Source of the DNA: JBFXIE01 sp050176255
Lineage (GTDB): Bacteria; Pseudomonadota; Gammaproteobacteria; Burkholderiales; Burkholderiaceae_C
DNA length: 64,000 nucleotides
Assembly (NCBI RefSeq): GCF_050176255.1
Contig: NZ_JBFXIE010000012.1
Direction: 5' to 3' (one strand)
In this document: positions 38,193-45,850 of the stretch, piece by piece
How the letters are laid out: every line of letters starts with the position of its first letter
Position numbering within the stretch: the first letter of the stretch is position 1
Notes under the pieces: model-generated
The model's database searches: none
Seen by the model: only the letters and a program-made list of their open reading frames with translations
Told to the model about the DNA's origin: nothing
Position numbers and translations under genes: made by a program

Positions 38193-38681
38193 TCAATGAC
38201 CGCCATGCGGTTTGCCATGACCCATTGCTGGTGTGGCCGCGGCATTGACTGCGCGCACGCTGGCTTGTACCTGCTGCGTGGTGCGCTGGCCATCCTTGTC
38301 TTCAAACACCAGAGTCAGCGGCACGGTGGCGCCCTGGGGCACAGGCTGCTTCAGATCCATCAGCATGATGTGGTAGCCGCCGGGCCTGAGCTCCACGGCC
38401 TGGCCCGCGGGCAACTCCAGGGCGGTGATGGGGCGCATCTTCATCACGTCGTCCACCAGTTTCATCTCGTGCACCTCGGTCACTCCGGCCACTGGGCTGC
38501 TGGCGCCGACCAGGCGTGCGTCCTGCGCAGCCTGCAGCCGCATGAAGGCCCCCGTGGCCTTTTGCTGCGGCACGGTGGCGCGCACCCAGGGCTCTTGCAC
38601 GCTGACCTGTGCGTGGGCCGCGCCGGCCAACAACAAGGCAGCGGCGGTTGCAATGCGAAATACGGAGAGTTTTGCGAACAT
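38193..38681 (-). CDS. Periplasmic copper chaperone PCu(A)C
   Basis: A 162-residue secreted protein of the PCu(A)C (DUF461) family that delivers Cu(I) to cytochrome oxidase or serves copper handling. A signal peptide ends near AAHAQ. The copper motif H(M)X10MX21HXM is readable from HEMKLVDDVMKM to GGYHIMLM. The C-terminus is His-rich (MGHGKPHGGH). The ATG at 38681 has AAGGA at good spacing; an in-frame TTG at 38699 is less likely. It forms a pair with the DUF2946 gene just upstream on the same strand, as in many copper-related loci. Confidence 0.9.
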   Translation of the reverse strand: MFAKLSVFRIATAAALLLAGAAHAQVSVQEPWVRATVPQQKATGAFMRLQAAQDARLVGASSPVAGVTEVHEMKLVDDVMKMRPITALELPAGQAVELRPGGYHIMLMDLKQPVPQGATVPLTLVFEDKDGQRTTQQVQASVRAVNAAATPAMGHGKPHGGH

Positions 38682-38777
38682 GAAAAATCCTTGAATCAAA
38701 AATCGACGGGCTGGCGCGATGGCGCCGCCCAGGCAGGCTGCAGCAAGGGCCGCGCAGATGCACGCTGCGAGCCGCGG

Positions 38778-39185
38778 TCAGCCGAGGAAGGGGGGTGTCG
38801 AAGAGGCGCCGGGCGGCCCGCGCGCAGGCAAAGGTGCGCGGCTGAGTGCCGGCACATGCGTCTGGCGCAAGGCAGACCGCGCAAACATGTGAGCCGGCTG
38901 CCCTAAGCCGTGCAGCGCAGCACCGTCTGGCGGGGGCAGCAGGAATGGCAGACACAATGCGCAGTCCAGCGTGTGCGCGCGATGGGCAGTGCTGTCGGTG
39001 TCCGTCGCAGTATTGCCGCTGACCGCCACCCAGCGCTCCTCGCCCGATGCGCTGCAGACACGTTCCCAGCCGCCGTTCAGCGGCCCTGCCTGTACCCAGG
39101 GTGACGCCATCGCCACACCCAGCGACAGGACAAAGCACGCCAGCAACAGGCGCGCCAGGCGTGGAGCATTGCGCAGAACATGCAT
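38778..39185 (-). CDS. DUF2946 family protein
   Basis: A 135-residue protein with an N-terminal hydrophobic signal or anchor segment (residues 10-30) and the DUF2946 hallmark HTLDCALCLPFLLPP near residue 72, a CxxC in a His-containing context that suggests metal binding. The Pro/Arg-rich tail is poorly conserved in type. Such genes often accompany copper chaperones and TonB receptors; here the PCu(A)C gene follows 96 bases downstream on the same strand. Function unproven. Confidence 0.7.
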   Translation of the reverse strand: MHVLRNAPRLARLLLACFVLSLGVAMASPWVQAGPLNGGWERVCSASGEERWVAVSGNTATDTDSTAHRAHTLDCALCLPFLLPPPDGAALHGLGQPAHMFARSALRQTHVPALSRAPLPARGPPGASSTPPFLG

Positions 39186-39280
39186 GGTGCACGCATTATC
39201 GACGGGCAGACGGACTCCACGCCTGCCGGGCAGGGCGGCATTGGCGGGGGTGCTTGCTGGCTCTTAGCGCGGGGGAGTCG

Positions 39281-39694
39281 CTACAGCAGGATGATCTCGG
39301 CACGGCCATTCAGGATGGGCTTGCACAGGATCTTGTAGCCGTGCGCATCAAAGCCCGGCGCCACCGTATCCAGTCGCCGGGCTGCATGCACATCAGCGGC
39401 GCTGCCCAGGTGGTGCCAGTGGCGGATGACGTGGATCTGCTGCCAGCCGCCATCGCGCTCCACCAGACCAGTGGCGCCCGGGTAGGGCCAGCAGGTGGCT
39501 GCGCGAATTGACGCTCTTGCCGATGTGCAGCGGCAAGTCCCCATCGGCACCGTGAAAGATATACACCCCCGGCGCGCAAGGCATGTTCTCAATGGCCACG
39601 CGCAGGTGGCCGGGGTATTCGTGGGCGCGGGTCTCGCCAAACCCGCAGTGGCGGCGGCGGTGCAGTTGCAGTCTCTCGAAAAAGGGGCGCGCAT
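39281..39694 (-). pseudogene. cho: Decayed cho (UvrC-like GIY-YIG excinuclease)
   Basis: Remnant of Cho, which makes the 3' incision in nucleotide excision repair. The N-terminal part reads HEYPGHLRVAIENMPCAPGV, YIFHG and LPLHIGKSVNSRSHLLA, matching the GIY-YIG domain of E. coli Cho. It passes abruptly into the C-terminal part, WPYPGATGL, HVIRHWHHLGS and PGFDAHGYKILCKPILNG, in another frame. About 150 residues of the middle, including the end of the nuclease domain, are missing. In addition the ATG at 39694 is one base out of frame with the GIY-YIG part: one extra T in the T5 run just after the start (39679-39683) would restore it. Two independent lesions mark it as non-functional. Confidence 0.8.
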
Positions 39695-39741
39695 CGGAGG
39701 CTGCAATTGTGGCAACGATCGATCCCCGGTAGAGAAAAGAA

Positions 39742-39774
39742 AAAACCCCGCTGCGTTTGTGACAGCGGGGTTTT
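39742..39774 (-). terminator. Intrinsic terminator of tRNA-Lys
   Basis: A 12-base arm AAAACCCCGCTG pairs with CAGCGGGGTTTT around a nine-base loop. Read on the minus strand it is followed by TTTCTTTT-like sequence. It lies 21 bases after the 3' end of the tRNA gene. Confidence 0.85.
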
Positions 39775-39794
39775 GTGTGCCGAGAGGCAGGTCT

Positions 39795-39870
39795 TGGTGG
39801 GCCCTGAAGGATTCGAACCTTCGACCAACGGATTAAGAGTCCGCTGCTCTACCAACTGAGCTAAGAGCCC
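39795..39870 (-). tRNA. tRNA-Lys (anticodon CTT)
   Basis: The minus strand folds into a full cloverleaf: acceptor GGGCTCT paired with AGGGCCC (one or two G-T pairs), D-loop AGCTCAGTTGGTAGAGC, anticodon loop CTCTTAA with CTT at positions 34-36, and T-loop GGTTCGAATCC. The CCA end is encoded (39795-39797). It decodes AAG. It lies between guaC and the broken cho gene and is followed by its own terminator. Confidence 0.96.
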
Positions 39871-39951
39871 TATTTTTAGGGTGCCGCGTTGCAGCACAGC
39901 CAAGGATTATGCATCAACTTTTTTGTGCACTTGGCAAATTTGGCAAAAAAA

Positions 39952-40929
39952 TTACATCAGCAAATGCTCACCCGCGTTGTCGCCGCCCAGGATCACGTAG
40001 TTCACCTTGCGGATGTCCATCAGCTTCTTGCCGCCCGAATAGCTGATGGAGCTTTGCACGTCCTGCTCCATCTCGATGAGTGTGTCGGCCAGCGGGCCTT
40101 TGAGGGGCTCCAGGATGCGCTTGCCTTCAACATGCCGGTACTCGCCCTTGTTGAAGTCGCTGGCCGAGCCATAGTATTCCTTGAACAGTTCGCCGTTCAC
40201 CTCCACGGTGCGGCCCGGCGATTCCTCATGGCCTGCGAACAGGGCGCCTGCCATCACCATGGTGGCGCCAAAGCGCACGCTCTTGGCAATGTCACCATGG
40301 CTGCGGATGCCGCCGTCGGCAATGATGGGTTTGGTGGCCACGCGTGCGCACCACTTCAGGGCGGATAGTTGCCAGCCGCCCGTGCCAAAGCCTGTTTTCA
40401 GCTTGGTGATGCACACCTTGCCCGGGCCCACGCCGACCTTGGTGGCGTCTGCCCCCCAGTTTTCCAGGTCGATCACGGCCTCGGGCGTGGCCACGTTCCC
40501 GGCAATCACGAAGGCCTGGGGCAGTTTGTCCTTCAGATAGCCGACCATCGCCTTGACGCTGTCGGCATGGCCGTGGGCAATGTCGATGGTGATGTATTCG
40601 GGGCACAGTCCTTCGGCCACCAACTGGTCCACGGTGTCGTAGTCCGGCTGTTTGACGCCCAGCGAGATCGAGGCGTAGCACCCCTTGGCGCGCATGCTGC
40701 GCACAAACTGCAGGTTGTCCAGGTCGAAGCGGTGCATGACGTAGAAGTAGCCGTTGTGCGCCAGCCAGGTGCAGATGTTCTCGTCCACCACCGTCTTCAT
40801 GTTGGCGGGCACTACCGGGATGCGAAAGCGCCGCCCGCCCAGCTCGACGCTGGTGTCGCATTCCGATCGGCTGTTCACGCGGCATTTGCGTGGCAGCAAA
40901 AGGATGTGGTCGTAGTCGAAGATTTCCAT
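39952..40929 (-). CDS. guaC: GMP reductase
   Basis: A 325-residue GMP reductase of the IMPDH/GMPR TIM-barrel family that reduces GMP to IMP with NADPH in purine salvage. The catalytic cysteine lies in GVGPGKVCITKLKTGFGTGG near residue 178 and the phosphate-binding IIADGGIRSHGDIAKS and GHEESPGRT blocks follow. The absence of CBS domains and the GTGGWQ form mark the shorter GuaC type and not IMP dehydrogenase. It is encoded upstream of the tRNA-Lys gene on the same strand, 82 bases apart. Confidence 0.92.
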   Translation of the reverse strand: MEIFDYDHILLLPRKCRVNSRSECDTSVELGGRRFRIPVVPANMKTVVDENICTWLAHNGYFYVMHRFDLDNLQFVRSMRAKGCYASISLGVKQPDYDTVDQLVAEGLCPEYITIDIAHGHADSVKAMVGYLKDKLPQAFVIAGNVATPEAVIDLENWGADATKVGVGPGKVCITKLKTGFGTGGWQLSALKWCARVATKPIIADGGIRSHGDIAKSVRFGATMVMAGALFAGHEESPGRTVEVNGELFKEYYGSASDFNKGEYRHVEGKRILEPLKGPLADTLIEMEQDVQSSISYSGGKKLMDIRKVNYVILGGDNAGEHLLM

Positions 40930-41328
40930 GTGTTTACCCGGTGTCCTAATGATTTACGCAAACACGCTGAGTGCATTGCGCTGGCTGTTGCGCCGCCTCA
41001 TGTTGCCGCACCTGCCTGTCGCGGGTTCTGAGCTTGGCGTTGTTCCGTGAGGTCGCGGCGTCAATGCTGTCGTCCGTCCGGGACCGGGGGGGCGCTGCCA
41101 GGAGCGTTCTGGGGCGCATCGGCTGCAGCCGGCACGCGCCGAACCGCCCGGGTTGTCAGGTTGGGGGCAGCAAAGTCGCCTGGTGCTGGAGTAACGGCTG
41201 AAACACCCATGATGCAGGTCAGGCGGTGGTGAGAGAGGGGCGCACTTCACCAAGTATCCGGCGCCACCGGGCGGCTTGTCAAAACTGCGGGCAACGCCGG
41301 GGCCAGTCCGGTTCATTTGCGACGATTT

Positions 41329-41386
41329 GTGCAAAAAAGGCCTTTAACCCTTTATACGCAAGCGCTGACAGCTATCAGTTTTGATG
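41329..41386 (+). repeat. Dispersed palindromic repeat upstream of uvrD
   Basis: GTGCAAAAAAGGCCTTTAAC followed by CAAGCGCTGACAGCTATCA. It is almost the same as the copy upstream of dcd (23450-23508), in the same orientation relative to the downstream gene. Confidence 0.75.
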
Positions 41387-41459
41387 TGATTTGACCTGGC
41401 TGGCTCTGGGGGGCGGCCGGCCTTCGTCACTGGGGGCGTCGCGGGGCCGGGGCGCTTTC

Positions 41460-41465
41460 TACAAT
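41460..41465 (+). promoter_or_regulatory. Candidate -10 box for a leaderless uvrD mRNA
   Basis: TACAAT stands exactly six bases before the ATG at 41472 and no ribosome site is present. The -35 region is GC-rich and does not match the consensus. Confidence 0.45.
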
Positions 41466-41471
41466 GGCCCC

Positions 41472-43904
41472 ATGTCCCCACAAGACCCGTTTCTGGGCGC
41501 CCCGAACACCGGTGCCGCCGCCGCTTCGCCCCTGCTGGCCCACCTCAACCCCGAGCAGCTTGCTGCCGTCACGCTGCCCGCCGGCCATGCCCTCATTCTG
41601 GCGGGCGCAGGTTCGGGCAAGACGCGCGTGCTCACCACGCGCATTGCCTGGCTGCTGCAAAACGGCCAGGCCACGCCCGGCGGCATTCTGGCCGTCACCT
41701 TCACCAACAAGGCCGCCAAGGAGATGGTGGCGCGCCTGACAGCCATGCTGCCGGTGAACGTGCGCGGCATGTGGATCGGCACCTTTCACGGCCTGTGCAA
41801 CCGCCTGCTGCGCGCGCACCACAAGGCGGCGGGCCTGGCGCAGACCTTCCAGATCCTGGACACGCAGGATCAGCTCTCGGCCATCAAGCGGCTGTGCAAG
41901 CAGCACAACGTGGATGACGAGCGCTTTCCGCCCAAGCAACTGCAGTACTTCATTGCCGGCTGCAAGGAAGAGGGCCGGCGCCCGCGCGACGTGGTCGCCT
42001 CTGACCCGGATACGCGCAAAAAGGTCGAGCTTTACCAGCTGTACGAGGACCAATGCCAGCGCGAGGGCGTGGTCGATTTTGGCGAGCTGATGCTGCGCAG
42101 CTACGAGCTGTTGCGCGACAACGACCCCATCCGCGCGCATTACCAGCGGCGTTTTGCGCACATTCTGGTGGACGAGTTTCAGGACACCAACCGCCTGCAG
42201 TACCTGTGGCTCAAGCAACTGGCCGGCGACGAGGTGAACGGCCGCTTCGAGGCGCACGGCAGTGTGATTGCCGTGGGCGACGATGACCAGAGCATCTACG
42301 CCTTTCGCGGCGCGCGCGTGGGCAACATGCAGGATTTTGTGCGGGAGTTCAACGTCCGGCACCAGATCAAGCTGGAGCAGAACTACCGCAGTTACAGCAA
42401 CATTCTGGACTCGGCCAATGCGCTCATCAGCCACAACAGCCGCCGCCTGGGCAAAAACCTGCGCACCACGCAGGGCGCGGGCGAGCCCGTGCGCGTGTAC
42501 GAGGCCACCAGCGACCTGGCCGAGGCGCAGTGGATGGTGGACGAGATCAAGCAACTGGTGAAGAACGACGGCTTTGAGCGCCGCGAGATCGCCGTGCTCT
42601 ACCGCAGCAACGCGCAAAGCCGCGTGATTGAAACCGCGCTGTTCAATGCTGCCGTGCCGTACCGCGTGTACGGCGGCCTGCGCTTTTTCGAGCGCGCCGA
42701 AATCAAGCACGCGCTGGCCTACCTGCGCCTGCTGGAGAACCCGCACGACGACACCAGCTTTGCGCGCGTGGTCAACTTTCCGCCGCGCGGCATTGGCGCG
42801 CGCAGCATCGAGGTGCTGCAGGACGCGGCGCGCAGCGCGGGCTGCTCGCTGCACGACGCCGTGAGCGCCGTGCCCGGCAAGGCAGGCGCCAACCTGGGCG
42901 CGTTTGTGGCCATGATTGATGTGCTGCGCGAGCAGACCCAGGGGCAGAACCTGCGCAACATCATCGAGCGCATGCTGGACGCCACCGGCCTGATCGAGCA
43001 CTTTCGCAGCGAAAAAGAAGGCGCGGACCGCATCGAGAATCTGGAAGAACTGGTCAACGCCGCCGAGAGCTTTGTCACGCAAGAAGGCTTTGGCCGTGAC
43101 GCCGTGGCCCTGCCGCTGGACGAGCACGGCAGCCCGCTCACGCAAAGCCCCGCCAGCCAGGGGCTGGATGTGAATGCGCCGCTGCTGGGCGAACCCTTGA
43201 GGCCGACCGTGCCCGGCGTGGTGGATGCCGACACCGGCGAAACCCTCTCGCCCCTGGCCGCCTTCCTCAGCCACGCCGCGCTCGAGGCCGGCGACAACCA
43301 GGCCCAGGCCGGGCAGGACGCCGTACAGCTGATGACCGTGCATGCCTCCAAGGGTCTGGAATTCGACGCCGTGTTCATCGGCGGCATCGAGGAAGGCCTG
43401 TTCCCGCACGAAAACGCCCTGAGCGACCAGGGCGGTCTGGAGGAAGAGCGCCGCCTGATGTACGTGGCCATCACGCGCGCGCGCAAGCGCCTGTACCTGA
43501 GCCATTCGCAAACGCGCATGCTGCATGGCCAGACGCGCTACAACGTCAAGAGCCGCTTTTTTGACGAGCTGCCCGAGGGCGCACTCAAGTGGATCACGCC
43601 AAAGCAGCAGGGGTTTGGTACTTTTGCTCCTAATACAGGAGCTGGTGGCGCTTATGGATCAAGCGCCAGAGGCCCATTTGGCTTCAAGTCTGAAACCTTT
43701 GCCAGCCCGCCGGTGCCGCCCCAGAAGGCCGCCCCGGCGCATGGTCTGCGCGCCGGCATTGCAGTGTTCCACACCAAGTTTGGCGAGGGCAAGGTGCTGG
43801 CCATCGAAGGGCAGGGCGACGACGCCCGCGCCCAGGTCAGCTTTACCCGCCACGGCACCAAGTGGCTGGCGCTGAGCGTGGCCAAGCTGACGGTGGTGGA
43901 GTAA
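41472..43904 (+). CDS. uvrD: DNA helicase II (UvrD/PcrA type)
   Basis: An 810-residue superfamily 1A 3'-5' DNA helicase acting in excision and mismatch repair. Motif I is LAGAGSGKTRVLTTR near residue 43, followed by TFTNKAAKEM, the LVDEFQDTN motif II, GDDDQSIYAFRGA motif III, the LEQNYRS motif IV and the TVHASKGLEFDAVF and VAITRARKRLYL motifs of domain 2A. The C-terminal Tudor-like region ends in KWLALSVAKLTVVE. Residues about 715-737 are encoded by a copy of the dispersed repeat, between the helicase core and the Tudor-like end. ATG at 41472 is used because it gives the short family N-terminus. Confidence 0.93.
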   Translation: MSPQDPFLGAPNTGAAAASPLLAHLNPEQLAAVTLPAGHALILAGAGSGKTRVLTTRIAWLLQNGQATPGGILAVTFTNKAAKEMVARLTAMLPVNVRGMWIGTFHGLCNRLLRAHHKAAGLAQTFQILDTQDQLSAIKRLCKQHNVDDERFPPKQLQYFIAGCKEEGRRPRDVVASDPDTRKKVELYQLYEDQCQREGVVDFGELMLRSYELLRDNDPIRAHYQRRFAHILVDEFQDTNRLQYLWLKQLAGDEVNGRFEAHGSVIAVGDDDQSIYAFRGARVGNMQDFVREFNVRHQIKLEQNYRSYSNILDSANALISHNSRRLGKNLRTTQGAGEPVRVYEATSDLAEAQWMVDEIKQLVKNDGFERREIAVLYRSNAQSRVIETALFNAAVPYRVYGGLRFFERAEIKHALAYLRLLENPHDDTSFARVVNFPPRGIGARSIEVLQDAARSAGCSLHDAVSAVPGKAGANLGAFVAMIDVLREQTQGQNLRNIIERMLDATGLIEHFRSEKEGADRIENLEELVNAAESFVTQEGFGRDAVALPLDEHGSPLTQSPASQGLDVNAPLLGEPLRPTVPGVVDADTGETLSPLAAFLSHAALEAGDNQAQAGQDAVQLMTVHASKGLEFDAVFIGGIEEGLFPHENALSDQGGLEEERRLMYVAITRARKRLYLSHSQTRMLHGQTRYNVKSRFFDELPEGALKWITPKQQGFGTFAPNTGAGGAYGSSARGPFGFKSETFASPPVPPQKAAPAHGLRAGIAVFHTKFGEGKVLAIEGQGDDARAQVSFTRHGTKWLALSVAKLTVVE
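43617..43683 (+). repeat. In-frame copy of the dispersed repeat inside uvrD
   Basis: CTAATACAGGAGCTGGTGGC, CGCTTATGGATCAAGCGCC and AGAGGCCCATTTGGC follow one another and match the copy at 22768-22824 over the AGCT box, both arms and the GAGGC...TTTGGC right end. GGCGCTT and AAGCGCC are complementary. It adds a Gly/Ser/Ala-rich linker to the protein without breaking the frame. Confidence 0.7.
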
Positions 43905-43920
43905 GAAGCCAAGGGGCGCG

Positions 43921-44937
43921 TCAGCGCCCGCCCGCCGGGCGCCAGGCGTTGACCATGGCCACCAGCGACAGCATCACCGGCACCTCGACCAGCACGCCCA
44001 CCACGGTGGCCAGCGCGGCGCCGGAGTTCAGGCCGAACAGCGAAATCGCCACGGCCACTGCCAGCTCAAAAAAGTTGGAGGTGCCGATCAAACAGGCAGG
44101 CCCGGCGACGTCGTGCGGCAGACGCAGCCATTTGGCGGCCCACCAGCTCAAAAAGAAGATGCCGTAGGTTTGCAGCACCAGCGGCACTGCAATCAGGCCA
44201 ATCACGCCCGGCTGGGCCACGATGGTTTCTGCCTGAAAGCCGAACAGCAACACCACGGTGGCGATCAGCCCGGCCACCGACCAGGGCTTGAGCCGGGCGA
44301 CGAAGTCGGCCACGGCATGGCTTGATCGCCGCTGCAGCGCATGGCGGGTAGCCATGCCTGCCGCCAGCGGCAGCACCACGTACAGCACGGTGGACAGCAC
44401 CAGGGTTTGCCAGGGCACGGCCACGTCGGTCACGCCCAGCAAAAAGGCGGCAATCGGCGCAAAGGCCACCACCATGATCAGGTCGTTGACCGATACCTGC
44501 ACCAGCGTGTAGCTGGCGTCGCCCTTCACCAGCTGGCTCCAGACGAACACCATCGCCGTGCAGGGCGCCACGCCCAGCAAGATCATGCCGGCGATGTATT
44601 CCTGGGCCGATTGCGGGTCCACCCAGGGGGCAAACAGGTGCTGGAAGAACAGCACGCCCAGGGCGGCCATGGTGAATGGCTTGATCAGCCAGTTGACCGC
44701 CAGGGTCAGCAGCAGGCCGCGGGGCTTTTGGCCCACTTCCTTCACGGCGCCCCAGTCGATCTGGATCATCATCGGGTAGATCATCACCCAGATGAACACG
44801 GCCACGACCAGGTTCACATGGGCAATCTCCAGCGCGGCAATCGCCTGGAAGGCGGCAGGCGCCCACAGGCCCAGGCCCACGCCTGCGGCAATGCCCAGGG
44901 CCACCCAGACGGTCAAATAGCGTTCAAACAATCCCAT
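43921..44937 (-). CDS. acr3: Arsenite efflux permease, Acr3 family
   Basis: A 338-residue, ten-helix arsenite exporter of the Acr3 (BART superfamily) type, often labelled arsB in annotations though unrelated to the ArsB family. The family cysteine is visible in LLGVAPCTAMVFVWS near residue 125, and the SVNDLIMVVAFAPIAAFLLG and TSNFFELAVAVAISLFG blocks follow. It is the last gene of the arsenic operon, 52 bases after arsC, with a GGAGCCCCCAGT ribosome site. It is convergent with uvrD, with only 16 bases between the stops. Confidence 0.92.
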   Translation of the reverse strand: MGLFERYLTVWVALGIAAGVGLGLWAPAAFQAIAALEIAHVNLVVAVFIWVMIYPMMIQIDWGAVKEVGQKPRGLLLTLAVNWLIKPFTMAALGVLFFQHLFAPWVDPQSAQEYIAGMILLGVAPCTAMVFVWSQLVKGDASYTLVQVSVNDLIMVVAFAPIAAFLLGVTDVAVPWQTLVLSTVLYVVLPLAAGMATRHALQRRSSHAVADFVARLKPWSVAGLIATVVLLFGFQAETIVAQPGVIGLIAVPLVLQTYGIFFLSWWAAKWLRLPHDVAGPACLIGTSNFFELAVAVAISLFGLNSGAALATVVGVLVEVPVMLSLVAMVNAWRPAGGR

Positions 44938-44989
44938 ACTGGGGGCTCCGGCAAAAAATGGGCTGCGGTACTGCAGGCGGGGCAGGCGT

Positions 44990-45850
44990 TCAGGCCGGCT
45001 GGCGGCCGATCTGGCTCATTTCGCTTTGCAGCGACAGGTGATCCAGCTTTTCGATGGGCAGGCTCAGAAACAGGCTGATGCGGCGGTGCAGGATCAGAAA
45101 GGCGTCTGAATAGGCCTTGCGGATTTCTTCTTCGCTGCCGACGGCTCCCACCGGGTCGGGCACGCCCCAGTGGGCGGACATGGGCTGGCCCGGCAACAGG
45201 GGGCAGGTTTCGCCGGCGGCCTTGTCGCACACCGTCAGCACAAAGTGCATGACCGGGGCGTCTGGCTTGGCGAACTCGTCCCACGACTTGCTGTGCAGGC
45301 CCTCGGTGCTGACCTGGTTGCGGGTGAGCGCGTCCAGTGCCTGGGGGTGCACGGTGCCCCGGGGGTGGCTGCCGGCGCTGTAGGCGCGGAACTTGCCCCG
45401 GCCCAGCTGGTTGAGCAGGGCCTCGGCCATGATGCTGCGGGCAGAGTTGCCGGTGCACAAAAACAGAACGTTGTAGATCGGAGTGGTCATGGTTTCTCCA
45501 GGTTGGGGGAAATCGGCGGTGCAGCGGCTGTCAGGCGTATCCAGGCAGGGCTGGCCCTGGCAGCAGTTGGCGGTCAGAAAGTCCAGCAGTGCATTCATCG
45601 CAGCGATGTGGGCGCGGTAGCGCAGGTTGCGGCCCTGGCGCTGTTGCGTCACCAGACGCGCGTGCATCAGCTCTTTGAGATGAAACGACAGCGAGGTGGG
45701 CGACAGGCCCAGCTGTTCGGCGATCTGGCTGGGGGTGGCGCCCTCGGGGCCGGCCACCACCAGCAGGCGGAACACGCGCAGGCGTGATTCCTGGGCCAGC
45801 GCGGCCAGGGCCTGCACGGCCTGGGCGTCGGTCAGGTCGGCGGCTCTCAT
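44990..45850 (-). CDS. arsC: ArsR-type repressor fused in frame to arsenate reductase ArsC
   Basis: One uninterrupted frame of 286 codons. Residues 1-105 are an ArsR/SmtB winged-helix repressor (ATPSQIAEQLGLSPTSLSFHLKEL) with arsenite-type cysteines C96, C97 and C102 (NCCQGQPC), close to the Acidithiobacillus ArsR pattern. Residues 121-286 are a low-molecular-weight phosphatase-type ArsC with the P-loop LCTGNSARS and the later CPLLPGQP block. There is no stop between them, but the ArsC methionine (ATG at 45490) keeps its own ribosome site, CCTGGAG, so a separate 166-residue ArsC may also be made. The start overlaps arsJ by four bases. The lost stop may be natural or a sequencing error. Confidence 0.82.
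   Translation of the reverse strand: MRAADLTDAQAVQALAALAQESRLRVFRLLVVAGPEGATPSQIAEQLGLSPTSLSFHLKELMHARLVTQQRQGRNLRYRAHIAAMNALLDFLTANCCQGQPCLDTPDSRCTADFPQPGETMTTPIYNVLFLCTGNSARSIMAEALLNQLGRGKFRAYSAGSHPRGTVHPQALDALTRNQVSTEGLHSKSWDEFAKPDAPVMHFVLTVCDKAAGETCPLLPGQPMSAHWGVPDPVGAVGSEEEIRKAYSDAFLILHRRISLFLSLPIEKLDHLSLQSEMSQIGRQPA

Larger units (their letters stand above)
40930..41471. other. Gene-free divergent region between guaC and uvrD
   Basis: About 540 bases with no credible coding frame. It must hold both promoters. A copy of the dispersed repeat lies at 41329-41386 and a TACAAT box directly before uvrD. No RNA gene or riboswitch is recognised. Confidence 0.6.

Noticed and set aside
40930..40965. 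ACGCAAAC half-site upstream of guaC as a PurR box
   Set aside because: Only one half of the palindrome matches and PurR of the E. coli type is not expected in this bacterial group.
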